Shown: positions 44,566 to 54,199 of the stretch, in pieces
Layout of the letters: each line of letters begins with the position of its first letter
Position numbering within the stretch: the stretch's first letter is position 1
From: Glutamicibacter sp. PS
GTDB taxonomy: Bacteria > Actinomycetota > Actinomycetes > Actinomycetales > Micrococcaceae
Direction: 5' to 3'
NCBI GenBank assembly: GCA_031317595.1
Contig: JANCMB010000001.1
Span: 1,606,971 to 1,670,970, forward strand
DNA: 64,000 bases
The notes under the pieces: generated by a model
Database searches by the model: none
What the model was told of the DNA's origin: nothing
What the model saw: the letters and a program-made list of their open reading frames with translations, nothing else
Position numbers and translations under genes: made by a program

Positions 44566-46797
44566 TTACTCGGCGGCAACAGCCTCGGCCTCCTCCTCGA
44601 CCACAGGGGCCAAGGAGAGCTTGCCACGGTCGTCGATCTTGGTGATCTCGACCTGGATCTTCTGGCCCACGGAGACGACGTCTTCGACGTCCTCAACGCG
44701 CTTGCCATCGTTGATCTTGCGCAGCTCGGAGATGTGCAGCAGACCGTCCTTGCCCGGGGTCAACGAAACGAACGCACCGAAGGTGGTCAGCTTCACGACG
44801 GTGCCCAGGTAGCGCTCGCCAACCTCCGGAACCTGCGGGTTCGCGATGGCGTTGATGGCGGCACGGGCGGCCTCGGCAGCTTCGCCACCGGTGGCGCCGA
44901 TCAGCACGGTGCCGTCGTCCTCGATGGAGATGTCCGCTCCGGTGTCTTCCTGGATCTGGTTGATCATCTTACCCTTCGGGCCGATGACCTCACCGATCTT
45001 GTCGACAGGGATCTTCACGGAGATGATGCGCGGTGCGTTGACGTTCAGCTCATCCGGTGCGTCGATCGCCTGGTTCAGCACGTTCAGGATGTGCAGGCGA
45101 GCCTCGCGGGCCTGAGTCAGTGCGGCGGCCAATACGGAGGCCGGGATGCCGTCGAGCTTGGTGTCCAGCTGGATGGCGGTAACGAACTCGGAGGTACCGG
45201 CAACCTTGAAGTCCATGTCACCCATGGCATCTTCGGCACCGAGAATATCGGTCAGCGCGGCGTAGCGGGTTTCACCATTCACGGTGTCCGAGACCAGACC
45301 CATGGCGATACCGGCGACGGGGGCCTTCAGCGGCACACCGGCGTTCAGCAACGACAGGGTCGAGGCGCACACCGAGCCCATCGAGGTCGAGCCGTTGGAG
45401 CCCAACGCCTCGGAGACCTGGCGGATGGCGTACGGGAATTCCTCGCGGCTTGGCAGCACCGGAACGATGGCGCGCTCGGCCAGGGCACCGTGGCCGATTT
45501 CGCGACGCTTCGGCGAACCGACGCGGCCGGTCTCACCGGTGGAGTACGGCGGGAAGTTGTAGTTGTGCATGTAGCGCTTGGAGGTGACCGGGCTCAGCGA
45601 GTCGATCTGCTGCTCCATCTTCAGCATGTTCAACGTGGTGACACCCATGATCTGGGTTTCGCCACGCTCGAAGATGGCCGAACCGTGCACGCGCGGCAGC
45701 ACCTCGACCTCGGCGGAGAGCTGACGGATGTCGGCCAAACCGCGACCGTCGATACGCACCTGCTCGGTGAGGATTCGCTGGCGCACGATGTGCTTGGTTA
45801 CCGCGCCGAAGGCCTTGGAAACCTCGGACTCGCGGCCGTCGAACTGGTTGCCTTCACCGGTCAGCGATGCCAGGATCTCGTCCTTGTACTCGCTGGCGGT
45901 GTTATCGCGCTCCTGCTTATCGGCGATCGAGTAGATCTCGGCCAGACGTGCGGAGGCGGCAGCCTCGACGGCGGCGTAGACATCGTCCTCGTAGTCGCGG
46001 AAGACCGGGAATTCCACGGTCTCCTTGGCGGCGCGGGCGGCCAGGTCGGCCTGGGCCTCGCAGAGAACCTTGATGAACGGCTTGGCGGCCTCGAGGCCTT
46101 CGGCCACAACCTCTTCGGTCGGGGCCACGGCGCCGCGCTCCTTGATGAGCTCCCAGGCGTTGTCGGTGGCGTCGGCTTCCACCATCATGATGGCGACGTC
46201 ATCGCCGGCCACGCGGCCGGCTACCACCATGTTGAACACGGCGTTCTTCAGTTCCGAGTGGCGCGGGAATGCCACCCACTGCGGGGCTCCGGTGCCATCG
46301 TCAACGAGGGCCACGCGCACGCCGCCGATCGGGCCGGAGAACGGCAGACCGGACAGCTGGGTGGACATCGACGAAGCGTTGATGGCGACCACGTCGTACA
46401 GCTCATCCGGGTGGATGGACAGCACGGTGACGACGACCTGCACTTCGTTGCGCAGACCCTTGACGAAGGCCGGGCGCAGCGGGCGGTCCATCAGGCGGCA
46501 GGCCAGGATTGCTTCGGTCGACGGGCGACCTTCGCGGCGGAAGAAGCTGCCCGGGATGCGGCCGGCAGCGTACATGCGCTCCTCGACGTCCACGGTCAGC
46601 GGGAAGAAGTCGAAGCCTTCGCGCGGGTGCTTACCGGCGGTGGTGGCCGAGAGCAGCGCGGTCTCGTCATCGATGTAAACCATTGCGGAACCGGCGGCCT
46701 GCTTGGCCAGACGCCCGGTTTCGAAACGGATGGTGCGGGAACCGAAACGACCGTTATCGATAACGGCTTCGGCGAATTGGATTTCTGGACCCTCCAT
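44566..46797 (-). CDS. pnp: Polyribonucleotide nucleotidyltransferase (PNPase)
   Basis: Phosphorolytic 3'-5' exoribonuclease and RNA 3'-end polymerase. The 743-residue protein has two RNase PH domains (N-terminal [25 protein letters not shown]; second [24 protein letters not shown] with the catalytic aspartates near [17 protein letters not shown]). A KH domain ([18 protein letters not shown]) and an S1 domain ([28 protein letters not shown]) follow. The ATG at 46797 has GGAGA upstream. In relatives rpsO lies immediately upstream; here it is 14 kb away. Confidence 0.97.
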   Translation of the reverse strand: MEGPEIQFAEAVIDNGRFGSRTIRFETGRLAKQAAGSAMVYIDDETALLSATTAGKHPREGFDFFPLTVDVEERMYAAGRIPGSFFRREGRPSTEAILACRLMDRPLRPAFVKGLRNEVQVVVTVLSIHPDELYDVVAINASSMSTQLSGLPFSGPIGGVRVALVDDGTGAPQWVAFPRHSELKNAVFNMVVAGRVAGDDVAIMMVEADATDNAWELIKERGAVAPTEEVVAEGLEAAKPFIKVLCEAQADLAARAAKETVEFPVFRDYEDDVYAAVEAAASARLAEIYSIADKQERDNTASEYKDEILASLTGEGNQFDGRESEVSKAFGAVTKHIVRQRILTEQVRIDGRGLADIRQLSAEVEVLPRVHGSAIFERGETQIMGVTTLNMLKMEQQIDSLSPVTSKRYMHNYNFPPYSTGETGRVGSPKRREIGHGALAERAIVPVLPSREEFPYAIRQVSEALGSNGSTSMGSVCASTLSLLNAGVPLKAPVAGIAMGLVSDTVNGETRYAALTDILGAEDAMGDMDFKVAGTSEFVTAIQLDTKLDGIPASVLAAALTQAREARLHILNVLNQAIDAPDELNVNAPRIISVKIPVDKIGEVIGPKGKMINQIQEDTGADISIEDDGTVLIGATGGEAAEAARAAINAIANPQVPEVGERYLGTVVKLTTFGAFVSLTPGKDGLLHISELRKINDGKRVEDVEDVVSVGQKIQVEITKIDDRGKLSLAPVVEEEAEAVAAE

Positions 46798-47088
46798 TAA
46801 GGGGGTTCTCCTTTCGATCGCTCCCTGGTGGCGCCGCAAGTGGGCGCATCGTTCGCGACCTGGTCATCGATTGAGGCCCGCGCTACGTAGCTGCAGCGAA
46901 AACCACTACCGAGGACCGCGATCCACGCAACGAAGGCGCCTGAATTGCTGGCCGAGGGAGACTTTGGTGTTTCCATTCGATCGTTACGTCACCTGAGCGA
47001 ACATTACGATCAGTCACTAGCCTACCGTTTATTGAGGTTCAATGCAGACTGGTGATTGGTCACTTATGCCCGTCCTCGGGAGAAAACG

Positions 47089-48462
47089 CTAATTTCCTTC
47101 GAGCACTAAGCTGTGCTCGAAACCCGAGAGCAGGTAACAACGCAACTGGCTTAGCGCCGCGCGCCGTGCCGGCAAGTTCGGCTCCGTCGGCAAACTGAAG
47201 TGGAAGTTGGTGATGCGGTCGATCAAATGCCACAGCGCGCTGGTGGGGGCATAGCTGTCGCGGGTCAGCGGCTCCCCGGTCCGAGCATCGGCATAGTGCA
47301 GGGCACCGAGCATGGCGTTGCTGGTATCGGCCCGTTCTTCGAATCCTTCGAAGCCCATTTCGTCGACGATCCACTGGATGATCTGGCAGTCGCGGTGTAT
47401 TTTGCTGTTCATCCCGCTGATCAGGCAATCGAGCAGGTATCGGTGCAATCTGCCCGGTTCGGCGAGGAGTCCCAGTCCAAAGTCCGTGGCGATGAGGTGT
47501 CCACGATACTTGCGAACGAGTCTGAGTTCCTCGGCGATATCCCTGAGCCAGCGAACCGTGTCGAGGTTGTTTTCCCGCTTTGTGGTTCCACTCTCGTAGT
47601 CAATGCCGTTCCATCGGCACCGATCGAGAAGTTCTTCGATGACGCGTGGCGGCAACCATCCGGCGTGAGTGAGTTTCACCCCAGTGCCGGCGCATAGGCG
47701 GATTAATTCGGCGAAGGGCTCAAGAACTTCCTCAAGCCACGACGGTTTGGCGAATTTCGGTTCGAGGGTGAGCTCCGTCTGCGCGATCATCCTGCCGAAG
47801 AAGCGCTCGGTGCCTGTCGGGACCCGCTGTAACCAGGTGCCGAGCACGCTCTTGCCGCGGTAGCCGGCCGCGTGTAGGGCCAACATCCGGCGCGCAACGT
47901 CGATCTCGAAGGAGGTAGGGTCGACGGTGCCTAGTGGGCCGACGCGCCACCACATCCAGTCCAGTACCTCTTGATAGTTTCGCGCTTCGTCCTTGGCGGA
48001 AATAATGCGCAGATACTCATACCACGTGCTGAGCCCGCCACTGTCTTCGATGGGCGCCCGCAGTTCACCCTCGAGCAGGCTCATCCGTGGCGCTTGTCCA
48101 TCCGCCGGCCGTCGGTGCATCAGGCTCACCCTGTGGATCCACCGGTCGCCGAAGTCGTACTCGAAGTACAGCACTCCCCCGCTCGCGGCCAGTGCCGATT
48201 CCAGTGTGCTCAGGGCCAGATCTCGGTGGTGGGGTACGTTCATAAGGTCGGCATCGAGCCAGCAGATCTCGTCCCCCTTGAAAGCTGGCTCGTCGGGTGC
48301 ATGGTTGTGGAAGCACTGTCGGTGAACATTCTCCCAGCCCACGGCGATCTGAATCGCGTGACCGACCTCGATAAGAGGCAGGTCGCTGTAAAGCTCCAGA
48401 GTTCGCCAGATCTCCGGATTGGACCCGTCGAGCACGACACGGAGTGTGAGAATGTCCGTCAT
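47089..48462 (-). CDS. Plasmid pRiA4b ORF-3 / IS1096 TnpR-like family protein
   Basis: A 457-residue protein. The N-terminal 180 residues match the pRiA4b ORF-3 domain: LRVVLDGSNPEIWRTLEL, then FEYDFGDRWIHRVSLMHR with the characteristic Y-D-F-G-D-x-W, and NYQEVLDWMWWR. The C-terminal 270 residues are helical and unrecognised. Such proteins accompany plasmids and IS1096-type elements, but many are chromosomal and of unknown function. The ATG at 48462 is used; nine further codons upstream are open. It lies upstream of pnp and just outside the usual rpsO-pnp junction. Confidence 0.75.
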   Translation of the reverse strand: MTDILTLRVVLDGSNPEIWRTLELYSDLPLIEVGHAIQIAVGWENVHRQCFHNHAPDEPAFKGDEICWLDADLMNVPHHRDLALSTLESALAASGGVLYFEYDFGDRWIHRVSLMHRRPADGQAPRMSLLEGELRAPIEDSGGLSTWYEYLRIISAKDEARNYQEVLDWMWWRVGPLGTVDPTSFEIDVARRMLALHAAGYRGKSVLGTWLQRVPTGTERFFGRMIAQTELTLEPKFAKPSWLEEVLEPFAELIRLCAGTGVKLTHAGWLPPRVIEELLDRCRWNGIDYESGTTKRENNLDTVRWLRDIAEELRLVRKYRGHLIATDFGLGLLAEPGRLHRYLLDCLISGMNSKIHRDCQIIQWIVDEMGFEGFEERADTSNAMLGALHYADARTGEPLTRDSYAPTSALWHLIDRITNFHFSLPTEPNLPARRAALSQLRCYLLSGFEHSLVLEGN

Positions 48463-48570
48463 GAACTCAGTCAAGCACCGGCTCGGCACTCAGCAAAGGG
48501 GCTACGGCAAACTCCCCCGAAATACGGCCGAGTCGGGCTGAAACGGGTGCTCACTAGGTGCGGTCAAACA

Positions 48571-48602
48571 CCGATGGCCCGCCCTTAAGGGCGGGCCATC
48601 GG
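48571..48602 (-). terminator. Perfect 32-nt palindrome after the DUF4282 gene
   Basis: The two 16-nt halves are exact complements around a central TTAA. It can form a long hairpin about 35 nt past the DUF4282 stop and is followed on the minus strand by TGTTTG. Probably a terminator. Confidence 0.6.
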
Positions 48603-48636
48603 ATAGCGTCCCGGCGCCCGAGTGGGGAAACGCCGT

Positions 48637-49071
48637 TTAGGACTGGTAAGGATTAGTCGGCGGGGTTGGCCCCTCGTCGTTCTTCCGCTCGTTGGTCGGC
48701 GGCGTCGAAGGGTTGCCTGCCTCTGGCTGCTGCCCAGCCGGGGGCGGTGGCGTAGATGGGTAGTAGTTATGTGCGGCCTCTGCCGGCGGAATGCCGCCCA
48801 TGAGACGCACCATTTCGGTGGTGTTCTCTGCGGTGCGGATTTGCGCAATGAGCGACTCGAGGCCCGCTCTGGCGAGCACCAAATAGACCAACACGAACAA
48901 CGGGCCGAGAATCAGTAGGGTCAAAAACCCAAAGGCAACGTTCGCATTGAACGCGCCGAACACGAACACGATGTAGGTCAGAGCCAACATCACCATGATT
49001 AAGACGTAGACAATCTTGATGATCGTTGGGGTGATGAACTTTCTGAAGTCCAAGTCGAAGAGCGCTTTCAC
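48637..49071 (-). CDS. DUF4282 membrane protein
   Basis: A 144-residue protein starting MKALFDLDFRKFITPTIIKIVYVL, the DUF4282 N-terminus (F-D-x-x-F-x-x-FITP). It has two membrane helices (IIKIVYVLIMVMLALTYIVFVF, FGFLTLLILGPLFVLVYLVLAR), then a proline-rich cytosolic tail of 60 residues. GTG start with GGGAG upstream. Function unknown. Confidence 0.85.
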   Translation of the reverse strand: MKALFDLDFRKFITPTIIKIVYVLIMVMLALTYIVFVFGAFNANVAFGFLTLLILGPLFVLVYLVLARAGLESLIAQIRTAENTTEMVRLMGGIPPAEAAHNYYPSTPPPPAGQQPEAGNPSTPPTNERKNDEGPTPPTNPYQS

Positions 49072-49202
49072 GGCCCATCTCCCATCTTGCTAGTTGCGAT
49101 AGATGACAACGCCGACATTACCCGAACTCTTGGTCAAAATCAGGCGATATGTCCAGATTCGGAACTTTGTGACCGCTCCCCCAGCATTGGTAGGCTCCGG
49201 AC

Positions 49203-50054
49203 ATGAGCACTGATCAGCCCATCGCCTCCGCCGTGCTCGCGGTGCCAAGGCATCAGCGGCGAGCCATCTTTATCGACGTCGACGGCACCTACGCCTACCG
49301 TAGCCGCGTGCCCGAGGCGCATGCCCAGGCGGTTCGTACCGCGCGCGCAAATGGTCACCTAGTATTCCTAAGCACCGGGCGGCCACCAAGCATGCTGTCC
49401 GATCATATGCTTGCCGCAGGTTTCGACGGACTGGTAGCCAGCGCCGGCGCCTACGTGCGCGTGGGCGATGCGGTATTGACCAATCGCACCCTCGAGCAGA
49501 GTTTGGCTCAGCGCATCACCACCGTGCTGGATCGTCACGGTGTGTGCTACCTGCTGGAGTCGCCGGAGACGGTGTTCATCCCCGACCACGCGAGGCCCCG
49601 ACTACTTGCGATCGCCGAACAAGACTCACCTGAACTCAAGGCCCAACTCCTGAAAGTGTCCGTATCGCGGCCTGATCCATGGTCGAAAGCGTGCGTCTTT
49701 GACTCCGCGGTGTCGATGCAGTGCTTGCTCGACGAGATCGGCCCGGAGCTGGATTCGGTGGCTAACTCCGTATCGAGCACGGGTCGACACAGTGGAGAGC
49801 TTTTCGCCCGGGGACTAAGCAAGGCCGATGGCATGGAACTGGTGCTTGAGCAGCTAGATATTGCCGTGGAGCAATCGATCGCCATCGGCGACGGGCACAA
49901 TGACATTGAAATGCTCGCGTTGGCCGGCACCGCCGTGGCCATCGACGGTGCACCGGCCTCGCTGCTCGCTCACGCAGATTTTACGGTGCCAACCCCCGAA
50001 GGCCTTGGCCTTGCCCGCGCTTTTGAAAGTTTGGGGCTCACCGAGACCTCGTGA
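49203..50054 (+). CDS. HAD superfamily (Cof-type, IIB) phosphatase
   Basis: A 283-residue phosphatase. The nucleophile motif I is AIFIDVDGTYAY, motif II the S-T-G-R in VFLSTGRPPSM, motif III the lysine in GLSKADGMELVLE and motif IV IAIGDGHNDIEMLALAG. The cap domain lies between motifs II and III (class IIB). Substrates of such proteins are sugar phosphates or flavin nucleotides; none is fixed here. It is plus-strand, convergent with the Pnkp gene. Confidence 0.88.
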   Translation: MSTDQPIASAVLAVPRHQRRAIFIDVDGTYAYRSRVPEAHAQAVRTARANGHLVFLSTGRPPSMLSDHMLAAGFDGLVASAGAYVRVGDAVLTNRTLEQSLAQRITTVLDRHGVCYLLESPETVFIPDHARPRLLAIAEQDSPELKAQLLKVSVSRPDPWSKACVFDSAVSMQCLLDEIGPELDSVANSVSSTGRHSGELFARGLSKADGMELVLEQLDIAVEQSIAIGDGHNDIEMLALAGTAVAIDGAPASLLAHADFTVPTPEGLGLARAFESLGLTETS

Positions 50055-50065
50055 ATCGGCCGCGT

Positions 50066-52588
50066 TTACAGGCGGGGATCAAGGGGCTCGGATTCAAGGG
50101 CCAGCACCCCGAAAACATACTGGTGCACCTGCCACAGCGACGCACCCGACGCGGTAAGCCTCAGTGCTTGTAATCCCAGTAGGTATTCTTGCAACGCCCG
50201 CTGCCGTTTGCGATCGGTCGCGCGCTCGCGTAGCCGGTCAAGATTACCCGGCTCGAGATAGTCAGGACCATAGATCAGGCGCAGATACTCGCGGCCGCGG
50301 ACCTTCAACCCGGGCTGAACCCAACCGCGCTTGCCCTTAACCAAATTCTCGAGCGGTTTGACCACTATGCCTTCGCCGCCCGCCGCGGTGAGCTCGTCCC
50401 ACCAACGCACCGCGGCGGCCACTTCCTGCTCATCCTCCACGGTGACCACACGATTTCGGGTGGACGTGAAGAGAGTGTCATCGGCCTCGTGAAGTCGCTG
50501 CCCCCACGACATGTGCCAGTCATGACTGCGGGTCTCATGGCTCTGCTCTTCGGATGCCAAGATCTGAAATGCCGCGAAACTCAACTCATCCGGCGATCCG
50601 ACGTATCGACGGTAGGACTCGCGAAAAGCCTTCGCGTTTTGGGCACGCGCGCTGGTGCGTTCCAGGAGCTCAGCCACCTCCAAGCCGTTGGCTTCAGCGC
50701 GCCGCAACACGGACAGAGCGGCATCCGTTGCAGTACTCGCGGCGGCACCTACCGACGCATAGGTCCCGGTGATCAGCTCCTGTGCTTTAAGCGACCAGGG
50801 CAATAGCTCACCGTCGAGTATGACCCAGTCGCTGGCTAGTTCCCGAAACAGTCCGGCACGTTCCGCTGCTGCGTGAGCACCGCGCAACAGTTTCTGCTCG
50901 GCCGCATGCTCGAGGAACGGGCGGCCGGTTCGCGTGTGTAACGCACCGAGCCACCCATCGGGTGCGGCAAAGCGTTCGGGGTTCTTCGCGAGCAATAGCA
51001 CCGCCCGCGATCCCATGTGTTTCTCTTGGCATATGACCTGCGCGACGCCCTGCTTGCGGAAATAGTCGAAGGCTTCGGCCGGATGCTCGAGATAGTCCGG
51101 TAGCTTCGAGGACTCGCACGGAGACATGGTCGGGGGTAGGTAGCGTAGCCAGCGCGGGTCGGTGGCGAACCGGCTTATGGTTTCTAGCGCGCCGGCCGCC
51201 TGAGCCTCACCGATTTTCACGGTGCCCAGACCGTCTGCTTTGAGCACCAGCGGGCCGGTCACGTCCTTCATGTCCATGACGTGATCGGCACGCGCGGGCC
51301 CACCGACGGGTTCCAAGGGACGGGCCGGTTCGCAGTACTGTTCCGCGGCGGCGACCTGAACAATCTCTCGTTCGGGGTAGCGCATAGCGCTCAACGTGCC
51401 ACCGAATACGCATCCGGTGTCGAGGCAGGCGGTGTTATTGACCCATTCGACCTCGGTCACCGGTGTGTGGCCGTAGAGTACCGCGGCCTGTCCTCGATAA
51501 TCGTTGGCCCATGGGTAACGGATAGGTAGCCCGTATTCGTCGACTTCGCCGGTGACCTGCCCATAGAGCGCGAAGGCACGCACCCGTTGCGAGGCCCGGC
51601 CTTGGTATTCCTCGAGTAAGCCAGCATGGGCCACCACCAGGCGACCGTCATCTAACACCATGTGCGAGACCAAGGAGTCGCAGAAGCGCTCGACCTCGCG
51701 CTGGAACTGCTCCCCTTCGGCCGCAAGCTGCTCGAGTGTTTCGCCCAGTCCGTGGTTCAGCGTCACCTTGCGACCACGCAGGGCGCGCACCAACTTATCT
51801 TCGTGATTACCCGGCACGGCGAGCGCGTGCCCGGCCCGCACCATCCCCATAACCAGCCGCAGTACGCCGGCGGAGTCCGGACCACGGTCCACCAGGTCGC
51901 CAACGAATATGGCGCGGCGGGCCTCGTCATGGCTGGCATCCACGGCGCGGCCCCGCGAGTCAAAGCGCAGGGTATAGCCAAGCTTCTGCAGCAGCCGCTG
52001 CAGCTCATCGAGGCATCCGTGGACATCCCCAATCACGTCAAAGGGGCCGGTGTGATCGCGGAAGTCGTTGAGTAGTTTGTGCCGGTGGATCGTAACCTGG
52101 CTCACGTCGGTATCGGGCTCAATAATGTGTACGCGAGCGAAACCCTCGCGGCGGATCCCCCGAAGGTGTTTGCGCAGCTGACGGTGCTGCCGGTCGATCA
52201 CAGCTGCCGGTACCTGATCCAGGCCGCGCTTTTCGTTTCGTTCTAGGCAGGTTCGAAGCGGTGTATCCAGCACCAAGGCCACCGCCAGGGTGTCGTGCGA
52301 CTTCGCTAGGTCGACCAGTTTCTTCCGGTCACCGGGTTGCAGGCTGGTGGCATCAACGACGGTGAGTAAGCCGGCGGCGAGGCGCTTTCCAGCCACATAG
52401 TTCAGGGCGTCGAAGGCCGCTGCGGTCACCGACTGATCGCTGGGGTCGTTGCCGACGAGCCCGCGGAAATAGTCGCTGGAGAGCACCTCGAACGCACCGA
52501 AGTGCTCGGCGGCAAAGCTCGACTTTCCCGAGCCAGAGATCCCCACAAGTACCACGAGGCTGGTCTGTGGGATGTTCAGCGTGCTCAT
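50066..52588 (-). CDS. pnkp: Polynucleotide kinase-phosphatase-ligase Pnkp (RNA repair)
   Basis: An 840-residue end-healing and sealing enzyme of the bacterial Pnkp/Hen1 RNA-repair system, which rejoins RNA cut by ribotoxins. Three domains are seen. The N-terminal kinase has P-loop GISGSGKS (residues 16-23). The central metallophosphatase has VIGDVHGCLDELQ, FVGDLVDRGPDS and VPGNHEDK. The C-terminal adenylyltransferase has the nucleotidyl lysine at about 523 (EKHMGSRAV) and a C-terminal DXD/KVRGREYLRLIYG region. Its ATG overlaps the hen1 stop (ATGA), so the two are co-translated. All catalytic motifs look intact. Confidence 0.95.
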   Translation of the reverse strand: MSTLNIPQTSLVVLVGISGSGKSSFAAEHFGAFEVLSSDYFRGLVGNDPSDQSVTAAAFDALNYVAGKRLAAGLLTVVDATSLQPGDRKKLVDLAKSHDTLAVALVLDTPLRTCLERNEKRGLDQVPAAVIDRQHRQLRKHLRGIRREGFARVHIIEPDTDVSQVTIHRHKLLNDFRDHTGPFDVIGDVHGCLDELQRLLQKLGYTLRFDSRGRAVDASHDEARRAIFVGDLVDRGPDSAGVLRLVMGMVRAGHALAVPGNHEDKLVRALRGRKVTLNHGLGETLEQLAAEGEQFQREVERFCDSLVSHMVLDDGRLVVAHAGLLEEYQGRASQRVRAFALYGQVTGEVDEYGLPIRYPWANDYRGQAAVLYGHTPVTEVEWVNNTACLDTGCVFGGTLSAMRYPEREIVQVAAAEQYCEPARPLEPVGGPARADHVMDMKDVTGPLVLKADGLGTVKIGEAQAAGALETISRFATDPRWLRYLPPTMSPCESSKLPDYLEHPAEAFDYFRKQGVAQVICQEKHMGSRAVLLLAKNPERFAAPDGWLGALHTRTGRPFLEHAAEQKLLRGAHAAAERAGLFRELASDWVILDGELLPWSLKAQELITGTYASVGAAASTATDAALSVLRRAEANGLEVAELLERTSARAQNAKAFRESYRRYVGSPDELSFAAFQILASEEQSHETRSHDWHMSWGQRLHEADDTLFTSTRNRVVTVEDEQEVAAAVRWWDELTAAGGEGIVVKPLENLVKGKRGWVQPGLKVRGREYLRLIYGPDYLEPGNLDRLRERATDRKRQRALQEYLLGLQALRLTASGASLWQVHQYVFGVLALESEPLDPRL

Positions 52589-54000
52589 GCGGCCACCTTT
52601 CGGAAGATTGCCATTTGGGTTGCCGGACCCAGCTGTTCATGTTCATTTCCGATGGAACGATAGTCCACGGCGTAGCCGTGTTCCATGGCGACGTTCTCCG
52701 CCCACCGCCGGAATTCGTCACGGTTCCATTCGAAACGGTGATCATCGTGGCGCATGGTGCCCGAGGCGAGCCTCGGATATAGGGCATTGAATTCGGCATT
52801 CGGTGTGGTGACGAGCACGGTGCGTGGCTGGCTGTACCCGAAGATCGAGTCCACGAGGGCCGGTAGCCTCTCGGGATCCAAATGCTCGATCACCTCCATG
52901 AGTACGATGGCGTCAAAACCACGCAGCCGTTCATCGCGATAGACGGCCGAGCTATGCAGCAGTTGTAGCCTTTCCCGGTCAGCGTCGGAGCGCTCGGCTA
53001 AGTGCAAGTCCGCTGCGGCCCGTTCAAGCGCCCGCCCCGAAACGTCGGTGCCCACAATGCGCGTGAAGAATCCGTCTTTTTGCAGGCGGCGAAGTAGCGC
53101 ACCAGGCCCACAACCCACGTCGACAACGCTATGCGAGTTGGTCTCGTGCAGCGCGCCAAGTACTGCTTCGGCGCGCATAATCCGCAGCGGCACAGCGGGA
53201 TTATTCTGATCGGTCGCTTCCGTGACTGCCTCCGAAACTTCGGACGTGCCCGAGGTTCCTAGTCCACGGGCCACCTCGACCAGATCACGCTGATGCGCCA
53301 AGTAGCGGTGGGCGATGAGTTCGCGTTCCGGATGGTCGGCCAACCAGCCTTCGCCTTGGCGCACAAGCTTGGCTGCTTCGTCGTCTCCCACCCAGTAATG
53401 CTTCGCGTCGTCGAGCACCGGCATCAGGACGTAAAGCTGGCGCAGCGCCAGGTGTAGCGGCACGTTCCCGGTCAGTTCGAGCGACCTGTAGTGCGAGGCG
53501 CCCCACTGCGGATAGTTTTCGTCGAGCTCTATCGGAGACGATTCGATGTGCCACCCCAACGGTTCGAAAAGCCTCCGAACGAGGTCCCCGTCTGCATCGG
53601 CCCGGGTGGAGATGACCGGGACTGCGAGTTTCAGCGGCAGCGGTGCCGTCGCCAGCTCTGGGTGGCTTTCGCTCTGCCCCGACATGGCACTGCGCATGAC
53701 CTTGCCCAGAGCAACCGACAACAAGCTGGAGGCAGCGTAGGGACGATCGTTAATGTAATGATCGAGCACCCCGGCTTCCCCGCGAAAGCGCTTGGATCGA
53801 ACCAACCCCACCGGATCGACCTCGAGCAGTAGTGCCGCGGTGCAGCGTCGCGGCCCATATGCAGGGTAGAACACGTGGACCGTGCCGACCGGTAGTTGGA
53901 AAGATTGAGCCTTACCGGGGTGTTTACGTAACAGATGCGAGAGCACCGTTGCATCGAGGTCGTGACCTGAATCCGGTTCCAACGTGATGGTGATCAGCAT
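52585..54000 (-). CDS. hen1: RNA 3'-terminal ribose 2'-O-methyltransferase Hen1
   Basis: A 471-residue protein. The N-terminal half (about 1-250) is the bacterial Hen1 domain that activates the Pnkp ligase (ITLEPDSGHDLDATVLSHLLRKHPGKA). The C-terminal half is a SAM methyltransferase with VDVGCGPGALLRRL and the metal-binding EVIEHLDPERLP. FNALYPRLASG and HDDHRFEWNRDEF follow, with the E-x-x-E-H and distal H of the Hen1 family. It marks the 3' end at the break so that repaired RNA resists the same cut. A 199-nt gap and a TATTTT box (54154-54149, minus) separate it from the TrlF-like gene. Confidence 0.95.
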   Translation of the reverse strand: MLITITLEPDSGHDLDATVLSHLLRKHPGKAQSFQLPVGTVHVFYPAYGPRRCTAALLLEVDPVGLVRSKRFRGEAGVLDHYINDRPYAASSLLSVALGKVMRSAMSGQSESHPELATAPLPLKLAVPVISTRADADGDLVRRLFEPLGWHIESSPIELDENYPQWGASHYRSLELTGNVPLHLALRQLYVLMPVLDDAKHYWVGDDEAAKLVRQGEGWLADHPERELIAHRYLAHQRDLVEVARGLGTSGTSEVSEAVTEATDQNNPAVPLRIMRAEAVLGALHETNSHSVVDVGCGPGALLRRLQKDGFFTRIVGTDVSGRALERAAADLHLAERSDADRERLQLLHSSAVYRDERLRGFDAIVLMEVIEHLDPERLPALVDSIFGYSQPRTVLVTTPNAEFNALYPRLASGTMRHDDHRFEWNRDEFRRWAENVAMEHGYAVDYRSIGNEHEQLGPATQMAIFRKVAA

Positions 54001-54199
54001 GCGCCGTCCCTTCGTTTACACGGCTACGTCGCCACTCTGGCCCAATGCTCACAGCCTACTGCCGCCCCTGACAACCAGATATCCAAGCAGCTCCGACGAG
54101 CCCAAGTTCCGCGTGATACCAGGCGTCAGATCATGCAGAACGCATCGTAAAATACATTGTTTGCGTGGTTGTGTTCCCCTTTCTGGTCCTTTCAAACCG

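Noticed and set aside
44734-46800. 688-codon plus-strand open frame opposite pnp
   Set aside because: It is the antisense of pnp; histidine/glycine-rich composition is typical of a high-GC shadow frame, and pnp itself is unmistakable.
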